A stretch of 64,000 bases of DNA from Corydoras sp. C115 (Eukaryota > Chordata > Actinopteri > Siluriformes > Callichthyidae), in the NCBI GenBank assembly GCA_019802505.1, contig JAFMOC010000042.1, positions 675,001-739,000 of the forward strand, in the 5' to 3' direction. Below the pieces are notes generated by a model. The model did no database searches. It had not been told where the DNA came from and was given only the letters and a program-made list of their open reading frames with translations. Made by a program: the position numbers and the translations under genes. Shown here in pieces: positions 17,811 through 30,575 of this stretch. Every line of letters begins with the position of its first letter. Positions within the stretch are counted from its first letter, which is position 1.

Positions 17811-19430
17811 TGTACCACTAATAAAATTAACTGTAGATACATTAGCATGGGACAGGAAAACAGGAATAAATTATTGCGATGCACTGCCTTTCACGTGGAG
17901 GTGGGTCCCCCATGTTGGTCATTACCACAGCATAAACAATTAAATTTAAACTACCATTTAAACCTAAACACCAAGCTATGTTGGATTTTTGGGGGTGGAT
18001 GGCTTGGATGACAGATGACAGCAATGTCCTTGCTTGTCCATTAACGGTCAGTTAAATGCCGTTGAGGTCAGAGGATTAGTCCAGCACAGGTCATCTAACT
18101 TGCACCACACTGATAATGTGAATGGTATAATGAGGTCATTGTAAAAGAGGAAGCTAACAGTGCCTGAGTGCAATGTGTTAGATCCCTCCCTTCATCTCTT
18201 AGGGTAGCAGCAATCATGCAGAACTCATAAATGAACATGGAAAAGTGTGAGCTCATGGGTGTAAGCCTAGAGATAAGGTCAAAATATCACAGTGACAATG
18301 GGTTACTCAGCTACTTACTGCACAAGGTCAGGAAAACACATTATACTAAGCTTAAAAATTAAATAGATCTTTAAAAACACTAGTATTTATATTGAAAAAG
18401 CTAGGTTACCCCAATTAAAATAAATAAGATATACTTGATTACTGCAAAGCTTGTACACAAATTATTTCTGATAAGTTAGAGGCATTATAATTACATTTTA
18501 AAAAAGATTCAGTTATTAATTTTTTTTAACCTTTGTTTAAGTAACAAAGGTTCATAGTAATGCAAATATATTTACATAATATATTTACAAATATATTTAC
18601 AGTGCTTAAATCATAAACATAACAACAATTTGAAGACAAGTTAAGATAGCAGCAAAACAAGAATTCAAAGTATATATGAAGTAATTCAGGAATCATAATA
18701 CTGTTGAAACTGTCCACAATACAGTTAACAGATGAGAGTATCAAGTTTAACATTAAAAAGGAGTACCAGGATTTGTACAACTGGTATTGGTGTAAAAATT
18801 CAGCAAGGGCTTTGTCTTGCAAGCAAAGGTGAAGCAATTTTTTAGGGAACTGTCAGAAGAAACACATGCTAACTCAAAATTGCAAAAAGGTTACTCACTA
18901 TGTTATGTCAAACTATTTTGAAATAGGAAATATTCTGACTTGCAGACTCTTCCTGACACAACACTTCTATTTATCCATGCTTGGGATGATTGCACTTATA
19001 TATACACCCCAAGTAGCTAGGGCAATTTAGTCATTCTAATTTATCTTTTGCAGTATTTTGTAATGTGGGATGATATTAGAGACTCCACACAACACTCAAG
19101 CAAGCAAAGAAAACTTCACACAGAAAGGTGTTGCAGAGTGTAAAAAATTCACAAAATAACAAATTACAAGTTGGAAATTAAAAACACTAGAAATCTTTTT
19201 TGTACTGTTAGATAAATGTTTAAGGAAATAAAATAAAAATGTACAAAATATCAAAATATCGTTCCCTTTTTTTTTTTTTAACATTTAATTCATCATGCTT
19301 ATTATCAAAGATTTACTGTCTCCTTTATTGTGATATATATCTGTAGAACATCGTCATACGATGACATGACATTGCTGCTCTCTCTTTCTCTCTCTCTTTT
19401 TCTGTCTCTCTTGTTTAAAGTGTTTCTGGC

Positions 19431-19434
<4 letters not shown>
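17811..19434. other. intergenic, nothing recognised
   Basis: AT-rich DNA with a short CT-rich stretch before the next microsatellite (19375-19410). The 103-codon frame at 18526-18837 has no domain and poor composition. Confidence 0.5.

Positions 19435-19507
<73 letters not shown>
19435..19507. repeat. (TA)n microsatellite
   Basis: About 73 bases of pure TA. Confidence 0.97.
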
Positions 19508-19984
<477 letters not shown>

Positions 19985-20539
19985 CTAATCTAATACATAC
20001 ATAATACATACACACCACATGGGTTTTACTAATGGATGTTTATCAGCATCTGCCATGTCATTTTATTTTTTGAAACATGTTTGTAAAATCATTGTAAATC
20101 TTGTTCAACATGTCCTGCAGACCTAATGACAGATGTTGATTTAATCTTTCGTAATAAGCAAAATTAAGCTGGAAAACAATGTCATAGAGTAAATGTGACT
20201 TTAATGTTTAAGCAGAACTTATTTTAGGCAAAAAATAAAGAACAAGGCCATAGTGACTTGAATAGATTAGCTGTTAGATTGTCCTTTGAGTCATGACCTT
20301 TGTTCTTTACAAAGGAGCTTGTATTCTCTTTCTCCTATTATGACAATTACCATGGGAATTGTGTTGTATGAGAATGGACTTTGACGAACATGCCTTGTGC
20401 TGAACATCATCTGTTTTTAACCAGTTACCTGGCCAAAAAAAGTCACTGCTAAAGTATATCTCTTATTATTTTCAATAATAGATTTTCTTTTTATTTAAAT
20501 TTGCACATAAAGCAGTTTAAATAGAATGAGGTTAAAAAT

Positions 20540-20640
20540 ATAGCACCTTGTTCCTGGGGATCGCTGTCTCGTTCCACATATATTGCACTGTGCTTTATAT
20601 TGTAGAATGACAAATAAAAAATACTTGAATACTATGTCTG
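20540..20640 (+). mobile_element. possible retrotransposon 3' end
   Basis: The phrase cctggggatcgctgtctcgt, then attgcactgtgctttatatt, agaatgacaaataaa and acttgaat recalls fish LINE 3' tails. No coding part is present. Flanks 19982-20539 and 20641-21068 show nothing else. Confidence 0.35.
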
Positions 20641-21081
20641 CATCTTTGATTAATTGGTCATATCTCATGTGTGAATGCTATACAAATTGCCTTAGACAAG
20701 AGGTAGGGGCAGTCAAAGGCATTTTGAATGTGTGTTAAACACTTTAGTAAATCTTCAAGTTTTAGTGTTAACACAATTGCAGGCATTTAAGCAAAAGTTA
20801 AAGTGCATTTACTGTGCTATTTGAGACACTTAAAAAATGCAGCTCAGGTTACAGGACTTGCAATACAAATTAATTTGTAAATGAACAACCTGTATACAAT
20901 TTCAGGAGTTTAATCTAAGCCTTAACTAAAAGGTTTTTAAGAAATTCCATCTCATGGAATTCTTCAGTTCTAACACATGAGCTGAGTAAACAAAAATAAC
21001 TCTTAGTTGCTTAAAATGGTTCAACCAAATGATAACTAGACAAGCGTTTACGGAAAAATTAATTAATTAAGTTCAATATTA

Positions 21082-21433
21082 GGTTGGCACTGTGGCTTAG
21101 TGGTTATCAGTTTTGCCTCTCATCACTGGGGATTTCAAGTTTGAATCCCAATCTAGGTAGAGTTTCCATGTTCTCCCTATGTCCGTATGAGTTTCTTCTG
21201 GGTTCACTGGTTTCCTCCCACAGTCCAAAAACAAGGATTCAATGTAAATTCTATGCTCTATATTGCCCCCTATAGGGTGTGTATGTGAGTGAGAAATGTG
21301 TGTGCCCAGCAATAGGTTGGCACCCTGTCCTGGGTGTATCTGCCCAGTGCCCGAAACGTTCGCCCCTGGATGGGCATGGGGAACACCCCATGACCCTAGT
21401 AGAGGGTTAAGCTGGAAGATAATGAATAAAAAA
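21082..21433 (+). mobile_element. V-SINE-like element, near full length, with imperfect TSD
   Basis: The A box (tggcttagtgg), B box-like region, central domain and tail are all present, with many substitutions. The flank aagttcaatatta (21069-21081) recurs as aagttcagtatta (21434-21446), one mismatch, so this copy is moderately old. Confidence 0.88.
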
Positions 21434-21454
21434 AAGTTCAGTATTATTAACTCA

Positions 21455-21800
21455 AGGGTGGCACGGTGGCTTAGTGGTTAGCATGTTCACCTCTTAACAC
21501 TGGCGATTCCAGATTTGAATGCCGATCTGGGTGGAGTTTCCATGTTCTCCCTATGTCCATGTGGGTTTCCTCCGGGTTCTTTGGTTTCCTCCCACAGTCC
21601 AAAAACATGGAGCCAAGGTAAATTGAATGCTCTTAATTGCCCCATATAGTGTCTGTTTGTGTGTACCTGTGTGAGTGAGTGTTCCCAGCAATAGATTGGC
21701 AACCTGTCCTGGGTGTATCTGCCCAGCACCCGAAACGCTTGACTGGGCATAAGGAACCCCCAACTACCCTAGTAGAGAATTAAGCAGAAGATAACGAATA
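21455..21800 (+). mobile_element. V-SINE-like element, near full length
   Basis: A second plus-strand copy starts only 9 bases past the target-site duplication of the previous one. The head ggtggcacggtggcttagtg is intact; the tail is diverged. No clear TSD. Confidence 0.87.
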
Positions 21801-23210
21801 CATTATTTGCTCATTTTTCTTTTTTGGCTGTACATTGGGTGCTATAATTATTTCCAAACTCATCTGCAACATGCACATTAACAATATTACTAAGATTGTT
21901 TTTATATTTGTGTAATATTAAGATATGAAGTATAATCTACCGTTAGTCAATGTTTAAAAAAACTCCAGATTAGATAACAGTAATAAACTTAAAATTTACA
22001 TAATATTCTAATAAATATCTGCATAATGTCTGAATGATTCAGAATGCATTGTTTCATTTTAAACATAATCACAAAGTTAGGTCATTTTAGCCCTATTATA
22101 CATACATATTTACTGTAACATTCCCCTTTTGATACATTCCCCTTGAGTTATATTTGATATAAGCTAGTTTACTTAATAACTGATTCAAAAACACCTAACT
22201 GATCCTACTGGTTTTTCTTGTCAAACAAAAGACTCTGATAGCAAAATGCAGGTGCATTTTCAACCCTAAAACTAACCACACGTTAAAGATTTTGATTAGA
22301 CAGCACGGTTATTGTAAGTGTGTGTATTAAGCTGGCCACAATAAAAATCACTCTTGTGCAGTTTTATCTCACAGAACTTAGAGAGAGTGTGTAATTAGTA
22401 TGCTGAACACAGGAATGTGCACTAGAGCTGTAGCTGGTAAATTGAATATCAACCATAACCCGTCTCCAAAGGTGTTTCAGATAATTTGACAATACATCCA
22501 ACTGGCTTTAAAACCACTGATCATGTGTGACCAAACCAGTCCAGGATCTCCACATCCACATCAAAAGCAAAAATATATATATATACAATTTTTTTTTACC
22601 TGTCAACATCAAAACTAAATGTCTACAATTCATTACAATAGCTGGAAAGCACATAAAGCTTACTAGCAGATTCACATGGTTAAAATATTAAAGGGAGTAG
22701 AGGCCTGCAGAACAAAGGCATTATTAAACACCTTTCAATTTAAAGATTATCCTAAAATCCAAAAATTTCTATTTACCTGTTGAGAATAAAAGCTTGATGG
22801 ATTCAGATAAAAGAACTGTCTTTTTTTTTTTTTTAATTATAAGTTATGTGTTTTCATATATTCATGTATGTATAAACAAATGGATGACAATACTTTGTTT
22901 TGACATGATCATTTATTTATATTTATATCAACTGCGTTAACATAAATATATATGATATTACATATTATATATATATATATATATATATGTATGTGACTAA
23001 ATTTGTAATTAATTGGGGTGGTAATAAAATAAAAATGGTAAAATAACCCCTACATCATTTTTAATTTATTACTTTTTGTCCTAAACAAAAGATTAAAATG
23101 TAATCTAAGAAACGTTGAATAAATGGTGAATATTGAAGTAGTTAAAAAAATCTGCATTGTGATATAACTAATTCCTGCCATCACTTAAAAGACAATATAA
23201 TATTTTAGTC
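21801..23210. other. intergenic, nothing recognised
   Basis: AT-rich DNA with small (TA)n tracts at 22573-22585 and 22966-22988. Confidence 0.5.
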
Positions 23211-23224
23211 ATTAAAATTGTTAT

Positions 23225-23568
23225 TCATTCATTATCTCCCGCTTTATTCTCTATTAGGGTTGCGGTGGGGTTCCCCATGCCCATCCAGGGGAGAACGTCT
23301 CGGGCGCTGGGCAGATAGACCCAGGACAGGGCGCCAATCCATCGCTGGGCACACACTCACTCACACAGTCACACTCCATATGGGGCAATTTGGAGAATTC
23401 AATTGACTTGATCCATGTTTTTGGACTGTGGGAGGAAACCGGAGAACCCGGAGGAAACCCACGCAGACACGGGGAGAACATGGAAACTCCACTCAGATGG
23501 GGATTCGAACCGGGAATCCCTAGCGCTGAGAGGCGAACGTGCTAACCACTAAGCCACCGTGCCGCCAC
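23225..23568 (-). mobile_element. V-SINE-like element, full length, with TSD
   Basis: This is close to the family consensus. The 12-mer taaaattgttat at 23213-23224 recurs at 23569-23580. It looks young. Confidence 0.93.
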
Positions 23569-23580
23569 TAAAATTGTTAT

Positions 23581-24692
23581 ATTTAATAAATTATATTTAT
23601 CTACCATTTAAATTAAAATGACATTTTAACATCAACAGCATATTTTAGCACATAAGTAGAGTGCAGGTGTGTATGTTTTTGGTCTATTCATGAAAACCAA
23701 AGAAGAAGGAAATAGAATCGGCATGACAATAATTTGACATCTAATAAATGTCTTGATACTTTTTTTTCACACATTAAGCTTTAGTTGTACCGCATCTTCA
23801 TAGGGGTTGTGCAAGAACAGAAGAATGACCCAAGCTGTGCTTTAAAAAGCAAACTATTTGAAGTCAATATACCAACCATGGGACTATCAATGTGGTGTGC
23901 AGCTACCATTTGTAAACAATCTGGAGATTAGTGAAACACCTTAGATTTGGGGGTGTAAAGCTAGAGATCAGTGTGCACAAAGGAGGGATGAAAGAAGCGT
24001 GGTATATCACTGAAAGAAAGCGTAATCACCTACCTGAAAGCTGACTTTTTTCAGATGTGGGCCATATGGGCTAATTTGTGTCCTTTTACATTCAGTCAGT
24101 CAGTCCTCATTATCGGACCTGACCTCGTCAGCAGCACAGGGCAGGGTTACTTAAAGTGGTGTCATGACAAAAGTTTATGGCTGCAGCAGATGATTTGGAA
24201 AATTTACAACAAAATACAATAAGTTACAAAGACAAAGCAAAAAAATAAAGGCTTTACAATAGGATTAAACTGAAATCAGCATGCTCTCAAGTTTTTCTTT
24301 TAAATATTTCAGTTGGGAGGTAATATAAACTAATGTTAACAGCACACTGTGTATTAGGCAGATATAAATACACTGCTTTTTGTGTTTACTTATAAGGAAA
24401 AGCTGAAATTTGCAATACAGTATTTAAAGCTACAATAACATTTAGAAGTTACAGATAAAAATAAAATTTTATATAACTAAATTTTAAATAACTACTAAAG
24501 TTCTGTATGATTTTAGTTCTTGATTTATGTATTTATTTTTACTCATTAATGTATTCATTCATTTACAGTGCTGTTGTAAGATTTTTAATTGCTTAGAAGT
24601 TCAATTCATTGTAACCTTGCAGACTATTACATGCCTTGCTCTTTGTTTTGTTGGTTGACCACCCCTGGCTAAGGTAATAATGGTCGGATTAT
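23581..24692. other. intergenic, nothing recognised
   Basis: AT-rich DNA. It contains one member of a 22-base exact repeat pair (23834-23855, partner 27127-27148). Confidence 0.5.
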
Positions 24693-24703
24693 GAATTGGA
24701 CCA

Positions 24704-24988
24704 GCGGCACGGTGGCTTAGTGGTTAGCACGTACGCCTCTCAGCGCTAGGGATTCCCGGTTCGAATCCCCATCTGGGTGGAGTTTCCATGTTCTCCCGTG
24801 TCTGCGTGGGTTTCCCTCCGGGTTCTCCGGTTTCCTCCCACAGTCCAAAAACATGGATCAAGTCAATTGAATTCTCAAAATTGCCCCATATACAGTGTGT
24901 TTGTGTGAGTGAGTGTGTGCCCAGCGATGGATTGGCGCCCTGTCCTGGGTCTATCTGCCCAGCGTCCGAGACACCCAGTGCCCGAGAC
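24704..24988 (+). mobile_element. 3'-truncated V-SINE-like element with TSD
   Basis: The head and body are near consensus, but the last ~70 bases, including the ATGAATGA tail, are missing; the copy stops in cccagtgcccgagac. The 11-mer gaattggacca nevertheless flanks it at 24693-24703 and 24989-24999. Confidence 0.9.
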
Positions 24989-25186
24989 GAATTGGACCAA
25001 ACTCTTTAGAGAGTTTTGTAAAATGTTACAGTCTGATGATCATCAACATATCTATCATCAACATCATATCAAAAGTCCTCAGAAATCTTCTTTGTTCATG
25101 CAATGATACACTTTCACAAACAAGTACTGTGAAGATCAGATTTTGAGAGTTCACATCATCTCATTGATTGAAATCATCTGACTTTC

Positions 25187-25245
25187 CATCCATTATCTTC
25201 CACTTTATCCTATATTAGGGTTGCAGGGGGGTTCCCCATGCCCAT
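25187..25245 (-). mobile_element. 59-bp V-SINE-like 3' fragment with TSD
   Basis: Only the extreme 3' end is present (catccattatcttccacttt through gttccccatgcccat). It is flanked by the 13-mer tcatctgactttc at 25174-25186 and 25246-25258. This is a very short but genuine retrotransposition event. Confidence 0.88.
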
Positions 25246-25258
25246 TCATCTGACTTTC

Positions 25259-26640
25259 ACCTTCAAATTATCAGATTTTATTAAAAAGTCAAATAGATGT
25301 TATTTTGGATTGTTTATTCATAGAAATAAATGACTAGATCTAATATTTTTGACACATTTGTTAAATTTGGTTCTCTTTATCTACAATTCTGACTAAACAT
25401 TTAGGTAAAATTTATGCAAAAAACCCAAAAGATTCTAAATTGAATTATTAGCATATCTTTGTACCTTGGGAGGTAACTGTAGTTCCTAACCCTAACCCTA
25501 GAATAAGCACACAGAAAGGACTCATCCAAAAAGTGAACACAGAACCTTCTTAAGAACCTGGCACAAATGTGGTTTCATGATGTTATTTAAATGTGATCAC
25601 AATTATCATTTTAAAATAATGACAGCAGTGACAATTATAATTTGTTCTATCAACTAAACTATAAAGTAAGATAGTAAAAAAAGTCATAAACAAAATTGAG
25701 AATAGAGAATTTTTTCTAAAATTTATGACTTCGGAAATTTAGAAAAGCTTAAAGAAAAGACAAATAATTCAGAATGTTGATTGCATCTAGCTTACCAGTT
25801 GAAGGTATGTACCAATACCAATTCAAGATGGCCTAGTCTTGAAAAGTTTAGTCTTTTTGATTGTCCTGTCTCTTTTGGTACAGTCTGTTGACTACAACAG
25901 CCACTGTTTCTCTGCAGGTAGTTACAGTGAGTTAATGATAGTTTTTAAAGTGTAATGCTTTAACACTGATTTGAAATAAAAAAAAAAAAAAGAAAAATGT
26001 GCAGGAATTGCATATCTCTCAAACAAAGGAATTGCTTCCTGATGGAATTGCAATGAAAAACCGGAAGGATCAATGGCTTAGGGGAGTGTTTTAAGTTGGT
26101 TGCCTGTACTACATGGTTCTTTCAGGTCAGTATCCCTTTCATATTCTCTACTCTGATTTAGATTCTGAAAACCTCAGCAAACACAACATAACTGCAGTGT
26201 TTGATTAATAGCCCTTTTATTGGCATGCTTCCTCACATGTGGTTTTACCTTTGTGTTACATGTGGTTAACCAAAATAGATCTTAGATACAGCAGACCATG
26301 GCTTCTGTTGTAATCCTATTTGTGCCAAGTGTCATTCCCCAGTAGCAGAGCTTCCTATCTGGCCTTCTCTACACAGAAGTTCATTTCATTCACTTTCCCA
26401 AACTGACTGCGTAGTTAATCCAGTTTGTTTAACACAGCATACAATGTTTTTTTTTTAAAGAAAAGGGGTTACATTTAAACCACACAGCAACATGTGCAAA
26501 AGGGCATGGCTTTAAATCAGTGTGGTTTGAAGAACTGTTCACTGTTCCTCAAAATAAATAAAAGATTTATATGTTTCTTTATACATTAAGAACTAAAATT
26601 ATCAGAATTATTAATTATATTATGTTTCTTTTTTTGTATC
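25259..26640. other. intergenic, nothing recognised
   Basis: AT-rich DNA, an A-run at 25977-25992 and a short telomere-like phrase (cctaaccctaaccctag) near 25484-25500, too short to mean a telomere. Confidence 0.5.
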
Positions 26641-26651
26641 AATTTTCTTTG

Positions 26652-27008
26652 AGGCGGCACAGTGGCTTAGTGGTTAGCACGTTCGCCTCTCAGCACCGTT
26701 CCCGGTTCGAATCCCCATCTGGGTGGAGTTTCCATGTTCTCCCCGTGTCTGCGTGGGTTTCCTCCGGGTTCTCCGGTTTCCTCCCACAGTCCAAAAACAT
26801 GGATCAAGTCAATTGAGTTCTCCAAATTGCCCCATATAGAGTGTGTATGCGTGCATGTCTGTGTGAGTGAGTGTGTGCCCAGCAAAAATTGGCGCCCTGT
26901 CCTGGGTGTATCTGCCCAGCGCCCGAAACGTTCTCCCCTGGATGGGCATGGGGAACCCCACCGCGACCCTAATATAGGATAAAGCGGAAGATAATGAATG
27001 AATGAATG
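26652..27008 (+). mobile_element. V-SINE-like element, full length, with TSD
   Basis: Head, exact B box ggttcgaatcc, central domain and (ATGA)n tail are all intact. The 11-mer aattttctttg at 26641-26651 recurs at 27009-27019. Confidence 0.93.
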
Positions 27009-27019
27009 AATTTTCTTTG

Positions 27020-27346
27020 GCCCATGTGTCCAACAATTTTTCCACCACAATGACTGTTCATAGAGAAAAAAAACTTGACTTGACTAGGGTCATCAATAAG
27101 ACTTTTTAAATTAGTCAGTATATGAGGCTGTGCTTTAAAAAGCAAACTGGCTAATATTTTATTTCTGATTTGATGTCTTTACCATGTTTTAGACTATTAC
27201 ATAGAATTCACAAACTATCGATTACCACTGTACACCGGACAGCAACACATAAAAATTGTAAAATTTTGTCTGGAAATATTTGTCTATTCAGGTTGCACAA
27301 TAATGTTGGATGATAACTGTATGGATGCTGCACAAAATTGCCCAAA
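27020..27346. other. intergenic, nothing recognised
   Basis: Short AT-rich interval; it holds the second member of the 22-base repeat pair. Confidence 0.45.
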
Positions 27347-27480
27347 ATACATTAGATTAGATTTAACTTCATTGTCATTGTGCAGAATACAGGTACAGAG
27401 CCAATAAAATGTAGTTAGCATCTAACCAGAAGTGCAATATATAATATCATTTACATAAAATGCAGTAGGTAGACAGGTAT
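27347..27480 (-). mobile_element. possible antisense LINE 3' end
   Basis: Read on the plus strand, attagattagatttaacttc, attgtcattgtgcagaatac and agttagcatctaaccagaag match a dispersed fish repeat; the reverse complement would end in a short AATCT-type tail like that of a LINE. Confidence 0.4.
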
Positions 27481-27571
27481 TTAATAAACTGCAGCAACAG
27501 GACTTAATAAAACATCTTAATGTATTAATTAGGTCTTTTTAAAGTTTTTTTCGATGTACAGTAATGTATGA

Positions 27572-27868
27572 GAGCAGCATGGGTGGAGTTTTCATGTTCT
27601 CCCCGTGTCTGCATGGGTTTCCTCTGGGTTCTCCAGTTTTCTCCCACAGTCTGAAAACATAGATTCAAAGTGAATTGAATCATTTAAATTGCCCCATATA
27701 GTGTGTATTTGTGTGTGCAACTGTATGAGTGAGTGTGCCCAGCAATAGATTGGCGCCCTGTCCTGGGTGTATCTGCTTAGTGTCGGAAACACTTTCCCCT
27801 GGATGGGCAGCATGGGGAACCCCCAAGTGACCCTAGTAGAGGATTAAGCATAAGATAATGAATAAATG
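27572..27868 (+). mobile_element. 5'-truncated V-SINE-like element with TSD
   Basis: The tRNA-related head is lost; the copy begins at the central domain (gggtggagttttcatgttct). The 12-mer agtaatgtatga lies at 27560-27571 and 27869-27880. Confidence 0.9.
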
Positions 27869-28014
27869 AGTAATGTATGAATATTTATGTTAGTGTCTTT
27901 TTATCAGTTGTGGGTTTGCATTTTCTTAAAGTCACATCTATTGAATCCTTATTTTTATGCCAACATCTATAATCTCACACTGGGACACAATGAGAACATG
28001 CTTTATCAAACACA

Positions 28015-28437
28015 GGCACTCACATCACTCCAGTACTCATCTCTCTTCATTGGCTCTGCCAACAGGACAATTTCTGGATCTGTCCTCTCTTACCTTTAAT
28101 CTACATTTTAAAATACACTCCAACTCGTTCACTTTACTCTAGTGATGAATGTCGCTTGGTGATTCCACCTCATTGTGTGGTAATTCTAACTCCGTAGCAT
28201 TCACCACTGCTGGTGGAACAATCTTCCCAACTCTGTCCATAAGGCGGAGTCACTCATCGCCTTTAAGAAACAACTCAAAACACACCTCTTCCATAAACAC
28301 TTGATATAAAAAAAAATAATAATAAAATAAATGTTTTTTCCGTAACTATTGACGTGTTCCTCTCATTTGTAAGTCGCTTTGGATAGAAGCATCTTCTAAA
28401 TGACTAAATGTAAATGTATTGTAAATGTAGGAATAAT
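28015..28437 (+). mobile_element. L2-type LINE 3' fragment
   Basis: This is collinear with the fragment at 29885-30575: actccaactcgttcactt, ctaactccgtagcattca, then the 3' UTR phrase aagtcgctttggatagaagc and the tail aatgactaaatgtaaatgta. Coding remnants are badly eroded. Confidence 0.7.
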
Positions 28438-29884
28438 TTTTTTTTCATACATTTACTCCATGGGAAATTTCTCCATGTTATTTCTCTCACCTTTTCCTAA
28501 TTTTCTTTACACATCCCCTACCACCCCTTATTTGTGAGTGTTCCCTAATGCCCTAAAAAATTATTTTGCTTTTAACAGTGTAAGCTTTCTAAAACCAATA
28601 AAATTTTACATTAGTTCTCATTTATCTTTGCTATGGTAACTAAAATAATCTAAAGTTGAGACTGTTTAACTGTATTTAAAGAAAATACATCTGCTATGTA
28701 CATCTTGGCTATCCATAAAATCTGTTACCAATTATTTGCATGAAGTAAAAAATTTCTCTACTTCACTTTGCCAGTCATTGTCACCGAGTGATTTATATTA
28801 CCATGGTGCTCAGTGATGCTCAATAAATGTTACTCAGTGGTGCCTCTGGTGTGAGTTCAGGATAGCAATTTAGGCTAACATTGATAACACACAAACCAGC
28901 TCATTTTCCATGGTGCAAGCTCACTGACCTGCTGTAAATTTGTCATTGACCTGTGCTAATGTGAGTGTGTCCAGGGCTCAGACCTTTGGAGCCTGAGTGT
29001 GGTCAAGGCTGTGTCAGAGTGCACTTTGCTTGCACCCAAATGGGGGAAAATACATCACTGTTGACACGTCTTTGACAGATGAGCTTCTATCAGACACAAA
29101 GCCAGATGCTGTAACCATGAGCCTGCACTAGGAGGTACACAATTAAGACAAGCATTTCATGCTCTAATAGATGGCTTCCAGCTTTTGTTTTGCTAACTAT
29201 CGCACTACAAAATAGTACAAAACTGTTACTGTAATGTTACTGTGATTTTAATTTATTTGTATTTGTGGTGCTTTCTACAGCATTTTTAATGTTGTGCTTT
29301 CACACACGTCACCAGAACCCTGCAGTTTATTATGCATTGATTAATAAAATATTAAGACTACTTTCATTGAGTAACAAAATATAACTTGAGTTCAGCAAAA
29401 TGAGTAATGTCAGCTACTGCAGCTACTGAGCTTGGGTGAATGGACAAACACTTGCAAAATGGCCACGTGTGCAATTGTTATAAAAATAAGTCAATAAAAC
29501 AATGTCACTGTAGTTGAGCTGACAAAAGGAATTCATACTCATAATTCATTATTCTACAGATGCAGCATATTTGAGGTCTGCACTTGAAAAGATAATGCTT
29601 TATATAATGAACTATTTCAACAATGTCTCTTTACCTTTATCACATGTCAAGTAATGACTCATTAAAAAGATCAAACAATGTAAAAATCTGCACCTATATA
29701 GTTAGTATAAACAAGGATCAAAGCAGGATACATTTGTGGTTCTTTTGCCATCCATCATGTATGACTTACCTAAAGAAGAAAATATAGGAGAATATTGTAA
29801 TTCTGCAGTTTCAATGCATTTTTGTAATGTGACTTCAAAAAGATAAAAATACATAACAATTATCTGATCAGGTCACTAAAACTT
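28438..29884. other. intergenic, nothing recognised
   Basis: AT-rich unique DNA without landmarks. Confidence 0.5.
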
Positions 29885-30575
29885 CCTGTACCTGCAAATT
29901 CCTTCTTTACAACACCAGAAATATGAGACCTTTTTTGACTCAACATGCTACTCATCATGCTACTCAGCTGTTAGTTGAAGTCCTAATCCTACCCCGGCAC
30001 AATTATTGTAATGCACCGCTTGCTGGTCTTCCAGCTTTCACCATCATGCCTCTACAACTGGTTCAAAACTCTTTAGTTCGACTTTTGTTTAACCAACCCA
30101 AGCAAACTCATGTCACTCCACTACTAATCTCTCTCCGTTGGATCCCTGTAGCACCTCGCATTCAGTACGAAGCACCAACTCTGGTCAACAGGACAATCTC
30201 TGGAACATACCATCAATCCATATTTCCAAAATGCACTCCAACTCATTCACTTGCTCTAGTGATGAATGTCACCGTGGTGCTAATTCTCACTCCGTAGCAT
30301 TCAGCACTGCTAAATGGTGGAATGATCTTTCCAACTCTTTCCGTAAGGTGGAATCACTTGGCAAGTAACAATTTAAAATACATCTGTTCCACAAACACCT
30401 GATATAAAAAAAAAAACCTATAAAAAAGGATAATGATCAGGTTTGATAATTCTACAGTATAGCTGGTTTTTAGGTAACTACTGACTTGTGTTGTTCTCAT
30501 TTGTACTGTAAGTCGTTTTGGAGAAAAGTGTCTGCTAAATGACTAAATGTAAATGTAAATGTAACATAAATGTAA
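29885..30575 (+). pseudogene. L2-type LINE reverse transcriptase C-terminus, decayed
   Basis: The conceptual translation contains RPFLTQ, the block YCNAPLAGLPAF, then PLQLVQNSLVRLLFNQPKQT and HVTPLLISLRWIPVA, which are the end of L2/CR1-clade reverse transcriptases (thumb region). After a frameshift come WWNDLSNSFRKVESL and HLFHKHLI. The 3' UTR ends ctaaatgactaaatgtaaat repeated, the usual tail. The 5' four-fifths of the element is missing. Confidence 0.8.

Noticed and set aside
24700..24780. tRNA gene-like A and B boxes in the SINE heads
   Set aside because: They do not fold as functional tRNAs by inspection and always continue into the SINE body.
25484..25500. Interstitial telomeric repeat
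   Set aside because: Only about two and a half CCCTAA units, well within chance for this composition.
26667..27050. 127-codon frame and many similar frames with PCPSRGER or HSPKTWI phrases
   Set aside because: All are translations of the V-SINE-like family, which is non-coding.
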